From the NCBI GenBank assembly GCA_903912525.1, contig CAIWHK010000009.1, forward strand, positions 124,001-188,000: DNA of 64,000 nucleotides, in the 5' to 3' direction. The stretch comes from an uncultured bacterium (GTDB lineage: Bacteria; Krumholzibacteriota; Krumholzibacteriia; LZORAL124-64-63). A model generated the notes under the pieces. The model searched no databases. It was not told the origin of the DNA and saw only the letters and a program-made list of their open reading frames with translations. Positions 27,002 to 37,900 of the stretch are shown here, piece by piece; position 1 is the stretch's first letter; each line of letters opens with the position of its first letter. The position numbers and the translations under genes are program-made.

Positions 27002-30000
27002 GTGCAATCCGACAAGCTCGCTGGCCATCAAGCTCAGGGCGACGGACCGGACGACACGGGGGCCGTGGCCATCATCGGGATGGCCGGACGGTTTCCCGGT
27101 GCGCGGAACCTGACCGAGTTCTGGGACAACCTCCGCGCGGGTCGCGAGTCCATCACGTACTTCACGCCTGGGCAGCTGGCGCGGGCGCTCGACCCGTCGC
27201 TCGTGGCGCATCCGGATTACGTTCCGGCCCACGGCATCCTCCTGGACGTCGACCTGTTCGACGCGGCGTTCTTCGGCATCACGCCCCTCGAAGCGCAGGT
27301 GATGGACCCGCAGCAGCGGATCTTCCTCGAGCTCGGTTGGGAAGCGCTGGAAAATGCCGGCTACGATCCCGCCGTCTTCACTGGTCGCATCGGCACCTTC
27401 GCGGGCATGAACAACCACGCCTACTATCTGGAAAACGTGCTGCGCAGGCCGGACCTCGTGCAGAAGGTCGGCGCGTTCCAGGCCATGCTGGCGAACGAGA
27501 AGGATTTCCTCGCCACGCGCCTTTCCTACAAGCTGGGCCTGACCGGCCCCAGCGAGAACATCTACACGGCGTGTTCCACGTCGCTGGTCACCATCGTGCG
27601 CGGCGTGCAGAGCCTGCTCGGCTTCGAGTGCGACATGGCCCTGGCCGGTGGAATCTCGGTGCAGGTCCCGCAGAATGCCGGCTACCTCTACCAGGAAGGA
27701 AGCATGCTGTCGCCCGACGGCCACTGCCGTCCTTTCGACGCGGCCGGCCAGGGGACGACCTTCAACGATGGCGCCGGCATCGTCGTGTTGCGGCGTCTCG
27801 AGGACGCGCTGGCCGATGGCGACCGCATCATCGCCTTGATCCGCGGGACGGGCCTCAACAACGACGGGGCCGGCAAGGTCAGTTTCACCGCACCGAGCGT
27901 GCAGGGCCAGGCCGACGCGGTCCGGATGGCGATCGCCATGGCGGGCATCGACCCGGCCTCGATTTCGTTCGTCGAGACGCACGGGACCGGGACGCCGCTC
28001 GGCGATCCCATCGAGGTGGCGGCGCTGGGCCTGGCCTTCGACCTGCCGGCCGGCCGGAAGACGTGCATCCTGGGTTCGGTCAAGAGCAACATCGGCCACA
28101 CGGTCCACGCAGCCGGCGTAGCCGGGGTCATCAAGACGGCGCTGTCGCTCGCGCACCGGCAGATCCCGCCGACGCTCTTTTTCGAGAAGCCGAACCCCAA
28201 GATCGATTTCGACCAGAACCCGTTCCACGTGAACAACCGGCTGATCGACTGGCCCGCGGGCGACACGCCGCGCCGGGCAGGAGTCAGCTCCTTCGGCGTG
28301 GGCGGCACGAACGCCCATGTCGTGATGGAGGAAGCGGCGAAGCAGGGTGTGGGCAGTTCGGGTCGCCGGTACCACCTCATGCCCCTGTCGGCGCGCACGG
28401 AAGCGGCGCTCGACATTGCGGCCACCAACCTGGCAGGCCATCTGGAGAACAACGGCGCGGGCGGCCTCGCCGACGCCGCGGCCACGCTGCAGACCGGGCG
28501 TCGTCATTTCAACCACCGCTGCTTCGGCGTGTTCGGCGATGCGGCGACGGCGGCGGCGGCGCTGCGCGAGAACAAGCCGCGGACGATCATCCGCGCGCAG
28601 GTGTCGACCCGCGACCCCGGCATCGTGTTCATGTTTCCCGGCCAGGGTTCGCAGCACGCGGGCATGGGCCGCGGCCTCTACGAAACCGAGCCGGTGTACC
28701 GCCAGGTGGTGGACGAGGGCGCCGAGCGGCTGATCCCGGAACTCGGGCTGGACCTGCGCGAGCTGCTGCACCCGGCGCCTGGAGATCAGGAGCGCGCCGA
28801 CACGGCCCTCAAGGAGACGCGCCTGACGCAGCCGGCGCTGTTCCTCGTCGAGTACGCCCTGGGCCGGTTGTGGCAGAGCGTCGGCGTCGAACCGGCGGCC
28901 ATGATCGGGCACAGCATCGGCGAGTTCGCGGCCGCCTGCCTGAGCGGCGTGTTCTCGTTCCCCGATGCGCTGCGACTGGTGGCCGCGCGCGGCCGGTTGA
29001 TGCAGGGCATGCCGCCCGGGGACATGCTGAGCGTCCGCCTGGACGCCGACTCGCTGGTCGCCCGGCTGCCGCAGGGCGTCGAACTGGCGGCCGACAACGC
29101 GCCCCAGCTGTGCGTCGTCGCCGGCGAGGCCGCGGCGATCGCGGACTTCGCCGCGCAACTGACCGCCGACGGCGTCCTGTGCAAGCTCGTGCGGACCTCG
29201 CACGCGTTCCACTCCGTCATGATGGAACCGGTCGTGGCGGCCTTCGCCGACCTCGTCCGGTCCGTGGCGCTGTCCGCGCCGAAGATCCCCTTCGTCTCCT
29301 GCGCCAGCGGCGACTGGGTCACCGCCGCTCAGGCCGTGGACCCGCAGTACTGGAGTCGCCACCTGCGTGAGCCGGTGCTCTTCCGCCGGGGCCTGGCGCG
29401 CCTCCTGTCCGACGCGGACAAGGTCTTCCTCGAAGTCGGCCCCGGCACGGCGGCCGTCACGCTGGCGCGGCAGCAGCTGACCGGCAAGGACACGCGCCGG
29501 GCGATCCCCACGTTGTGCGCGCCGGGCGAGGCCGCCGACGACGACCAGGCGCGGCTGACCGCCGTGGGCCAGCTCTGGCTGGCCGGCAAGGACATCGCGT
29601 GGGGCGCCCTGTATTCCGGCGAGAGGCGCGCCCGGACGGCGCTGCCGACGTATCCGTTCGAGCGCAAGCGATTCTGGGCCGATGTCGACGACACGGCGTT
29701 CCCGTCTCTCGAAGCCGTGGGCCCGACCCGGCCCGCCATGGATGTTCCTGAAGCCGTTGCGCAGCAGGATTGCGTCAGGGAGGAAACGAACAACATGCAA
29801 TCGTTGTTGGACATGGTCATCGCGAAGCTCAAGGCCATCCTCGAGGAGACCAGCGGCATCGAACTGGCGGACGCCGACCAGGATGCCACCTTCATGGAGC
29901 TCGGTTTCGACTCCCTGTTCCTCACGCAAGCGGCCATCGCCATCAGCAACGAGTTCAAGGTGCCGCTGGCTTTCCGGCAGCTCATCGAGGACTTCCCGAC

Positions 30001-31915
30001 CGTGGCGACCCTCGGGGAGCACCTGGCCGGCATCGTCAACCCGGCCGACTTCCAGGCGGCGGCCCAGGCTTCGGCTCCCACCGGCGGTGGCGGTGCGGCG
30101 CCGGCGTTGCAGGTGGGATTCTCCGCCTTCACCCATGCCGGCGGCGGCTCGCCCGTGACGGCGAACGGTGTGGACCTGCAGGCCCTCATCAACCAGCAAC
30201 TGGACATCATGGCCCGGCAACTGGCGCTGGTCAGCGGCGGACAGGCGCCGGCCGGCGCGGCGATGCCCGTCCCGCGCGCGCCGGTGGCGGCACCGACGGC
30301 AGCGTCGACGGCCGCTCCCGCGGCAACGCCCGAGGAGACGGACAAGCCTGCCAAGCCCTTCGGGGCGCAGGCACGCATCATCACGCACAGGTCCGAGGAG
30401 CTCACCGCGCACCAGCAGGCGGCGCTGAAGAAACTCTTCGACACCTACATTGCCCGCACCCGGGCGTCGAAAGCGTTCACGGCCGAGAACCGGGACCTTG
30501 TGGCCGATCCCCGCGTGGTCTCGGGCTTCCGGCCCCTGTTCAAGGAAGTCGTCTACCCGATCGTCGTGAACCGGTCCAAGGGTGCCTACATGTGGGACCT
30601 CGACGGCAACCGGTACGTCGACATGCTGAACGGCTTCGGCTCGAACTTCTTCGGCTACTCGCCCGACTTCATCAACGAAGCGGTGTCCGAGCAGTTGAGG
30701 AACGGCATCGAGATCGGGCCGCAGCACCCATTGGTGGCCGACGTGTCGGCCCTCATGCGCGAGTTCACCGGGCTCGACCGCTTCGGCTATTGCAACACCG
30801 GTTCGGAAGCGGTGCTGGGCTGCGTGCGCATGGCCCGGACCGTCACCGGGCGCAAGCTCGTGGCGACGTTCACCGGCGACTACCACGGCATCTTCGACGA
30901 GGTAATCGTGCGGGGCACGCCGTCGCTGCGGTCCCTGCCCGCCGCGCCCGGGATCATGGCCAGCGCCGTGGCCAACATCCTGGTGCTGGACTACGACTCG
31001 CCGGAATCGCTGCGGATCCTGAAGGAACGGTCCGGTGAACTGGCCGCCATCCTGGTCGAACCGGTCCAAAGCCGGCACCCCGACCTGCAACCCGGCGAGT
31101 TCCTGAAAAAATTGCGCGCGCTCGCGACCGAGTGCGGCGCGGCCCTCATCATCGATGAGGTCATCACCGGCTTCCGCATCCACCCGGGAGGGGCCCAGGC
31201 GTACTTCGGCGTGGAGGCCGACATCGCCAGCTACGGCAAGGTCGCCGGCGGCGGGTACCCGATCGGCATCGTCGGCGGGAAGAAGCGGTTCATGGACGCC
31301 CTCGACGGCGGCTCCTGGCAGTACGGCGACGAGTCGTTCCCGGAGATCGGCGTGACGTACTTCGCCGGCACTTTCGTCCGGCATCCGCTGGCCCTCGCGG
31401 CGTCGAAGGCCGCCCTGACCTACCTCAAGCAGGCGGGTCCCGAGCTGCAGAAGCAGGTCAACCTGAAGGCCGAGAAGTTCGCCCGCGCGTTGAACGCGCT
31501 GTTCCGCGAGAACGGGACGCCGTTCCACTGCCAGCAGTTCGGTTCGCTCATGAAGCTCGACCAGACCGAGGAGCACCCGTTCCACGAGCTGTTCTACTAC
31601 CACCTGCGCGCGCGCGGCGTTCACATCTGGTTCGGGTTCCCGATCTTCCTGACGATGGCCCACACCGACGCCGACCTTGAGTTCGTGCTGCAGGCCTTCC
31701 GCGACAGCGTCGCCGACATGCAGGCCGGCGGCTTCTTCCCCGCGGGCGGCAGCGCGCCCGTGGTCGCTCCCGAAGTGGAAACCACCGTGGCCAGCGCCCC
31801 GCCCGTGGCCGGGGCCCGCCTGGGCCGCACGCCCGAGGGCGACCCGGCCTGGTTCGTGGAAGACCCCGAACGCCCGGGCAAGTACGTCCAGATCGGGGCC
31901 GACCAGCATGACTGA
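27002..31915 (+). CDS. PKS-aminotransferase hybrid (KS-AT-ACP-AMT)
   Basis: 1637 residues. KS (about 20-440) has active Cys in YTACSTSL (near 190), HGTGTPLGDP and VKSNIGHT. AT (about 540-840) has FPGQGSQ, GHSIGE and HAFH, the pattern of malonyl-CoA-specific domains. ACP (about 935-1010) has GFDSLF. After a Gly/Ala/Pro linker comes a class-III PLP aminotransferase (about 1150-1590) with the Lys in SYGKVAGGG (near 1410), followed by an NRPS-type tail (WFVEDPERPGKY). There is no loading domain, KR, DH or ER. As in mycosubtilin/iturin synthases, the AMT should convert the beta-keto intermediate into a beta-amino acyl chain. The GTG start has AAGGAG 7 nt upstream. The stop overlaps the NRPS start (ATGACTGA). 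Confidence 0.95.
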   Translation: MQSDKLAGHQAQGDGPDDTGAVAIIGMAGRFPGARNLTEFWDNLRAGRESITYFTPGQLARALDPSLVAHPDYVPAHGILLDVDLFDAAFFGITPLEAQVMDPQQRIFLELGWEALENAGYDPAVFTGRIGTFAGMNNHAYYLENVLRRPDLVQKVGAFQAMLANEKDFLATRLSYKLGLTGPSENIYTACSTSLVTIVRGVQSLLGFECDMALAGGISVQVPQNAGYLYQEGSMLSPDGHCRPFDAAGQGTTFNDGAGIVVLRRLEDALADGDRIIALIRGTGLNNDGAGKVSFTAPSVQGQADAVRMAIAMAGIDPASISFVETHGTGTPLGDPIEVAALGLAFDLPAGRKTCILGSVKSNIGHTVHAAGVAGVIKTALSLAHRQIPPTLFFEKPNPKIDFDQNPFHVNNRLIDWPAGDTPRRAGVSSFGVGGTNAHVVMEEAAKQGVGSSGRRYHLMPLSARTEAALDIAATNLAGHLENNGAGGLADAAATLQTGRRHFNHRCFGVFGDAATAAAALRENKPRTIIRAQVSTRDPGIVFMFPGQGSQHAGMGRGLYETEPVYRQVVDEGAERLIPELGLDLRELLHPAPGDQERADTALKETRLTQPALFLVEYALGRLWQSVGVEPAAMIGHSIGEFAAACLSGVFSFPDALRLVAARGRLMQGMPPGDMLSVRLDADSLVARLPQGVELAADNAPQLCVVAGEAAAIADFAAQLTADGVLCKLVRTSHAFHSVMMEPVVAAFADLVRSVALSAPKIPFVSCASGDWVTAAQAVDPQYWSRHLREPVLFRRGLARLLSDADKVFLEVGPGTAAVTLARQQLTGKDTRRAIPTLCAPGEAADDDQARLTAVGQLWLAGKDIAWGALYSGERRARTALPTYPFERKRFWADVDDTAFPSLEAVGPTRPAMDVPEAVAQQDCVREETNNMQSLLDMVIAKLKAILEETSGIELADADQDATFMELGFDSLFLTQAAIAISNEFKVPLAFRQLIEDFPTVATLGEHLAGIVNPADFQAAAQASAPTGGGGAAPALQVGFSAFTHAGGGSPVTANGVDLQALINQQLDIMARQLALVSGGQAPAGAAMPVPRAPVAAPTAASTAAPAATPEETDKPAKPFGAQARIITHRSEELTAHQQAALKKLFDTYIARTRASKAFTAENRDLVADPRVVSGFRPLFKEVVYPIVVNRSKGAYMWDLDGNRYVDMLNGFGSNFFGYSPDFINEAVSEQLRNGIEIGPQHPLVADVSALMREFTGLDRFGYCNTGSEAVLGCVRMARTVTGRKLVATFTGDYHGIFDEVIVRGTPSLRSLPAAPGIMASAVANILVLDYDSPESLRILKERSGELAAILVEPVQSRHPDLQPGEFLKKLRALATECGAALIIDEVITGFRIHPGGAQAYFGVEADIASYGKVAGGGYPIGIVGGKKRFMDALDGGSWQYGDESFPEIGVTYFAGTFVRHPLALAASKAALTYLKQAGPELQKQVNLKAEKFARALNALFRENGTPFHCQQFGSLMKLDQTEEHPFHELFYYHLRARGVHIWFGFPIFLTMAHTDADLEFVLQAFRDSVADMQAGGFFPAGGSAPVVAPEVETTVASAPPVAGARLGRTPEGDPAWFVEDPERPGKYVQIGADQHD

Positions 31916-34900
31916 GCGGGACCGGGTGAACCACCTTCAGGTCGAGATGGTCGATTTCGATCCCTTTGCCGGAGGCGACCTCGACCGCATCGTGCCGACG
32001 ACCGGTCCCCAGCAGGAGATCTGGACCTCGGTCCAGCTGGGCGCTGACGGCAACTGCGCCTTCAACGAGTCGGTCGCGGTCACGTTGCGGGGCGCACTCG
32101 ACCAGGATGCGCTGGCCCTCGCCTTCAATGATGTCGTGGCCCGGCACGAGGCCCTGCGGGCGACGTGCACCACCGACGGCAAGTCGCTTTGCATCGTGCG
32201 CTCGCTGAACGTGATGCTGCCGCTGCTGGATCTCTCGGCCGAAGGGCGCGAGGCGGCGGCGCACCGTTATGCTGACATCCTCGAGGGCGCCTCCACGACG
32301 CCGTTCGATCTCGAGCATGGGCCGCTGATCCGGGCGACGTTGGTGCGCCTGGCCGCGGACCACCACGTCCTGGTGATGACCGGCCACCACATCGTGTGTG
32401 ACGGCTGGTCCACCGGCGTCATCCTCGAGGATATGGGCAAGTGCTACACGGCCCGGAAGCGCAACATCGCCGCAGGGCTGCGCCCGGCCGACGCGTTCAG
32501 CGACTACGCGCTCGCCATGGCCGAGCGAAGCCGGGACGGGCAGGACGCGAAGGACGCCGCCTACTGGCTGGGCGTCTTCGGCACGCCGCCTGAACCGCTC
32601 GAACTGCCCGCCGATCGCCAGCGCCCCGCGCTGCGGACATTCGCCGCCGATCGATACGACTACGCGCTGGATGCCCCGCTGGTGGCTTCGCTCAAGAAGC
32701 TGGCCGGCAAGAGCGGCGTCACGTTCCTGTCGATCATGGTCTCGGGCCTGGGTTCCTTCCTCAGCCGGATCTCCGGCCAGCGCGACCTCGTGATCGGCGT
32801 GCCGGCCGCCGGCCAGTTCTCGAGCGGCAAGCACGGCCTGGTCGGTCACTGCGTGAGCCTGATGCCGATCCGGCTCAGGATCGACCCGGAACTCGATGTC
32901 ACGGGCACCCTCAAGGCCCAGCGACCGGTGCTGCTGGATGCCTTCGAGCACCAGGTCTTCACCTACGGCAGCCTGCTGCAGCAGCTGCCGCTGGCGCGCG
33001 ATCCCAGCCGGCCGCCGCTGGTGGCCGTCGTCTTCAATATCGACACGGGCATCGGCGCGCTGGGCTTCGACGGCCTCGAGGCCACGGTGACGACGCCGCC
33101 CCGCCGGTTCGAGAATTTCGAGCTCTTCATCAACGCCACCGACAACGGTGGCCGCCTCGAGCTGGAGTGCACGTACAACACCGACCTGTTCAGCCGTGAG
33201 TGGATGGAGCGCCAGCTGGCCGCGTTCACGGTGATGCTCGAGGACATGTGCCGGCAGCCCGAGGCGAAGCTGGCGAGCCTGTCCGTCCTGCCGCAGGACC
33301 AGGTCGCTGCGCTGGCGGCCATCAACGACACGGCACGCGCCTGCGCGCCGGCCCGCGGCGTCGCCGGCCTGTTCGAGGACCAGGCGCGTCTTTCACCGGG
33401 GGCCGTGGCCGTCCAGTACGGTGCCGATTCGCTGACCTACGGCGAGCTGAACCGGCGCGCCAATCGCCTGGCCCGGCGCCTCGCCGAGGCCGGGGTGGGA
33501 CCGGACAGCCTCGTGGGAATCCACCTCGCGCGCGGCCTTGACCTGCCGACGGGCCTGCTGGCGGTCATGAAGACCGGCGCGGCCTATGTGCCGCTGGACC
33601 CCGAGTTTCCCGCCGCGCGGCTCGAGTACATGGTCGCCGATGCGCGCCTGGCGCTGGTCCTGACCACGACGGCGCTGGCCGGCTCGCTGCCCGGGCAGGC
33701 CGCGCAGATCATCGTCGATGCGCCGGCCGCGGACGACGGCGCGGACGTCGCCGATCCCACGGCGCCCATCGATCCCGATGCCGTGGTGTACATCATCTAC
33801 ACGTCGGGCTCGACCGGGCAACCCAAGGGCGTCCAGGTGACGCACCAGGGCCTGGCCAATTTCCTGCTCAGCATGCGCGAGCAGCCCGGGCTCACGGCCG
33901 GCGACACGCTCCTGGCCGTGACGACGCTGTCGTTCGACATCGCGACGCTGGAACTCTACCTGCCGCTCATCACCGGGGCGAAGGTCGTCATCGCCGACCG
34001 CGAGACCGCTGCCGACGGTCAGCAACTGATGTCCCTTCTGGATAGTTGCGGAGCCACGGTCATGCAGGCCACGCCGGCCACCTGGCACATGCTGGTGGCT
34101 GCCGGATGGAACGGCAATGGCCGCCTGAAGGTCCTGTGCGGCGGTGAGGCGCTGCCGCGTTCGCTCGCGGACGACCTGCTGGCGCGCGCCGGCGAGGTGT
34201 GGAACATGTACGGGCCCACCGAAACGACGGTGTGGTCCACCTGCGCGCGGATCACCGGGGGGCAGGGCGAGATCACCATCGGTGCGCCCATCGCCAACAC
34301 GACGGTCCACGTGCTCGACGAGAACCGGCAACCGGTGCCCCTCGGGGTACCCGGCGAGCTCTACATCGGCGGCATGGGCCTGGCCCGCGGCTACCTGAAC
34401 CGCCCGGACCTGACGGAGCGCCAGTTCGTGCTGGTGCCTGACGCCGCCGGCGGGACGCGGCGGCTCTACCGGACCGGCGACCGCGTGCGCATCGGCGTCG
34501 ACCGCCGGCTCACGTATCTCAACCGGCTCGACAACCAGGTCAAGGTGCGCGGTTTCCGCATCGAGCTGGGCGAGATCGAGACGGCCCTGGCTTCGCACCC
34601 GGACGTGGGCAACTGCGTGGTCATCGCCCGCGCCGGCGACGGCGGCGACACGCGGCTCATCGCCTACATCGTACCGCAGGCCGCCGGGACGTTCGACGTC
34701 AAGGCCCTCCGCGCGCACCTGCGCGGCACCCTGCCGGAATACATGGTGCCGCAGCACTTCGTGAAGATGACGGGCCTGCCGCTGACGCCGGCCGGCAAGG
34801 TCGACCGGCGCGCGCTGCCCGACCCCGACGGGGGCGATGCCGACGCGGGCGCCGGCGAGTACATCGCGCCGGCCACCGACAATGAGATCGCCATCGCCGC

Positions 34901-37900
34901 TATCTGGGCCAAGGCCCTCGGCCGCGAGCGGATCGGCACGATCGACAACTTCTTCGACCTGGGCGGCCATTCCCTGCTGGCGACGCAGATCCTGGCCCAG
35001 GTGAAGAAGAAGCTCGGCCTCGTCGTGTCGCTGCGGCAGTTCTTCGAGCATCCCACGGTCGCCGGCCTGGCCGGGCTGGCAACGCCGCGCGCCGAACGCG
35101 CTCCCGAGGGGATCGCAATCCCGCGGCGCGGTGACCAGGCCTCGGCCCGGCTGTCGCTGCAGCAGCAGCGCCTGTGGTACATCGAGGAACTCGAGCCCGG
35201 CTCGACGGTCTACAACCTGCCGGCCGCCTTCCGCCTGCACGGCGCACTGGACCGTGCCCGCTTCCAGGCGAGCCTCGACACGATCTTCGCGCGACATGAG
35301 GCCCTGCGCACCGCGATCGTCAACGGCGATCAAGGAGCGCGCCAGTGGATGACGCCGGACCTGCGCTTCACGCTGCCGGTCGTCGACTTGTCCGGGCTCG
35401 GGAAGGACGAACGCGAGGAGCGGCTCGCGAGGTCCATGGAAGCGGAGACCGGGACGTGCCAGAAGCTTTCCAGCCCGACGCTGTTCCGCGCCACCCTGTT
35501 CATCTTGGGCCCCGACGAGCACGTGTTCTTCTTCATGCCCCATCACGCCGTGTGGGACGGCTGGTCGTTCGATATCTTCCTGCGCGACCTGCGGGAGACC
35601 TACGAGGCCCTGGGGACCGGCGCGCGGCCGAACCTGCCCGAGCTTCCGGTGCAATACGCCGACTACGCCGAGTGGCAGCGTGACTGGGCGCAGTCCGGAG
35701 GCCTGGCCGCGCAGATCGACTACTGGAAGGACAAGCTGAAGGGCACGCTGCCGGTCCTGCACCTTCCGGCGGACCGGCCCCGACCCCCGGTGATGGTCTA
35801 TAACCACGCCGGCAGCGAGGAGGTCTTCCTGCCGCGTGAACTGGTCGACAAGCTGACCGAGGTGGCCCGTCGGCAGGACGCCACGCTGTTCATGATTCTG
35901 CTGGCCGCCTACAACGTCCTGCTGCACAAGTATGCCGGCGACCAGCGCGACATCCTCGTGGGCATCCCCATTTCGGGCCGCAACCACGCCGAGACCGCGG
36001 ACCTGATCGGCTTCTTCGTGAACACGCTGGTGATCCGCACGAACGTCGAACCGGACCTCCCGTTCGGCGATCTCCTGCGGCAGACGCGCGAAAACTGCCT
36101 GGAGGCCTACAACCACCAGGACGCACCCTTCGAGCGACTGATCGAAGTCCTGAACCCGGTCCGCGACCGGAGCCGGTCTTCGGTCTTCCAGGTGATGTTC
36201 GCCTACCAGGATGTGCGCAATCGCATCCCCAGGATGGCCGACCTGCGCCTGGAGCAGATCAACGTCGCCCGCGCGGGAGTCCAGACCGACATCGATTTCT
36301 GGGTCCGGTTGTCCGACGCGGGCCTGGCCGGCGGCTTCGAGTACAACGCCGACCTGTTCACGCCCCAGACGATCCGGCGGATGCTCGGGCACTACCTGCA
36401 GATCCTGGAGGGGATCGTGGCCGACGTCGCGAGCCCGGTCCGGGACGTCAGTGTGCTCACCGCGGACGACCGCGCCCTGCTGTCGGGAACGTGGAGCGCG
36501 TCCCGGGTGACCGTAGGCACGGCGCCGTCGCTGCACGCCATGGTGGAGAGGCAGGTCGCCGCTTCGCCGTCGGCCATCGCCCTGCGCTGCGGCGGCCAGG
36601 TCTTCACGTACCGGGAACTGGACCGACGCGCGAACGTCCTGGCGAACCACTTCCGGCAACACGGCGCCGGGCCGGGCACGCTGGTGGGCATCCACCTCGA
36701 GCGCACCGGCGATATGTTCGCTGCCGTGCTGGCCGTGCTCAAGACGGGCGCGGCGTACGTGCCCATGGATCCCGACTACCCGGCGGAGCGGCTCGCGATG
36801 ATGGTCCAGGATGCGGCCCCCTGCCTGGTGGTCACCGAGCGGGCCCTGGCCGCCGTGTTCCCCGCGGCCGGCGCCCCGCTGCTGTGCCTGGACGACCTGG
36901 CCCGCGAGCGCGACGACGCCTCGCCCCCGGGCGTTGCGACGTCTCCCGAGGACCCGGCGTACGTCATCTTCACCTCGGGTTCCACCGGTCGCCCCAAGGG
37001 CGTGCAGGTTCCGCATCGCGCCGTCACGAATTTCCTGCTGAGCATGCAGCAGGAACCGGGGCTCACCGCCGGCGACGTGCTGCTGGCCGTGACGACGCTG
37101 TCTTTCGACATCTCGGTGCTGGAGATCTTCCTGCCACTGGTCACCGGGGCGACCGTCGTCGCCGCGGATCGGGAGACCATCGCCGATGCCGGCAGGCTCG
37201 CCGCGCTGATCCGCAACTGCGGGGCCACCGTCATGCAGGCCACGCCGACGACCTGGCGGATGCTGCTGGCGGCGGGCTGGTCGGGTTCACCGACCCTGAA
37301 GATCCTCTGCGGCGGCGAGGCGTTCCCCCGGGACCTGGCCGCCAACCTCGTGGACAAATGCGCTTCCCTGTGGAACATGTACGGCCCCACGGAAACGACC
37401 GTCTGGTCGACGTGCGCGCAGGTGACCGACACGAGCCGCGCACCCCTGATCGGGCGCCCGATCGCAGGCACGACGGTCCATGTGGTGGACGAGGACCTGG
37501 AACTGGTGCCGCCGGGCGTGGCGGGTGAACTGCTCATCGGTGGCACCGGCGTGACGCTGGGATACCTGGGACAACCGGAGCTGACGCGGGAACGCTTCCT
37601 GCCGGATCGGTTCGCGCCGCGAAACGGCGAAAGCGAGCCTGGCCTGCTTTACCGCACCGGCGACCTCGTCCGCTTCCAGGCCGACGGCAGCCTGGAATAC
37701 CTGTCGCGCACCGACGACCAGGTGAAGGTGCGTGGATTCCGGATCGAGCTCGGCGAGATCGAGGCGACCCTGTCGCAGCATTCACATGTGGGACGGGCGG
37801 TCGTGACTTGCTACGAGGCGCGACCCGGCGACACACGCCTGGTGGCATACATCCTGCCGAAGGGAAGACCCGGCCCGGCGGCCGCGGAACTGCGCGAGCA

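Noticed and set aside
26921-31909. A 1662-codon open frame on the minus strand opposite the PKS
   Set aside because: It is composition-driven: rich in Arg, Gly, Ala, His and Asp with no domains, and lies exactly opposite a gene with clear KS, AT, ACP and aminotransferase motifs.
33393-37016. A 1207-codon open frame on the minus strand opposite the NRPS
   Set aside because: Same reason; low-complexity translation with no recognisable fold, while the plus strand has complete NRPS domains.
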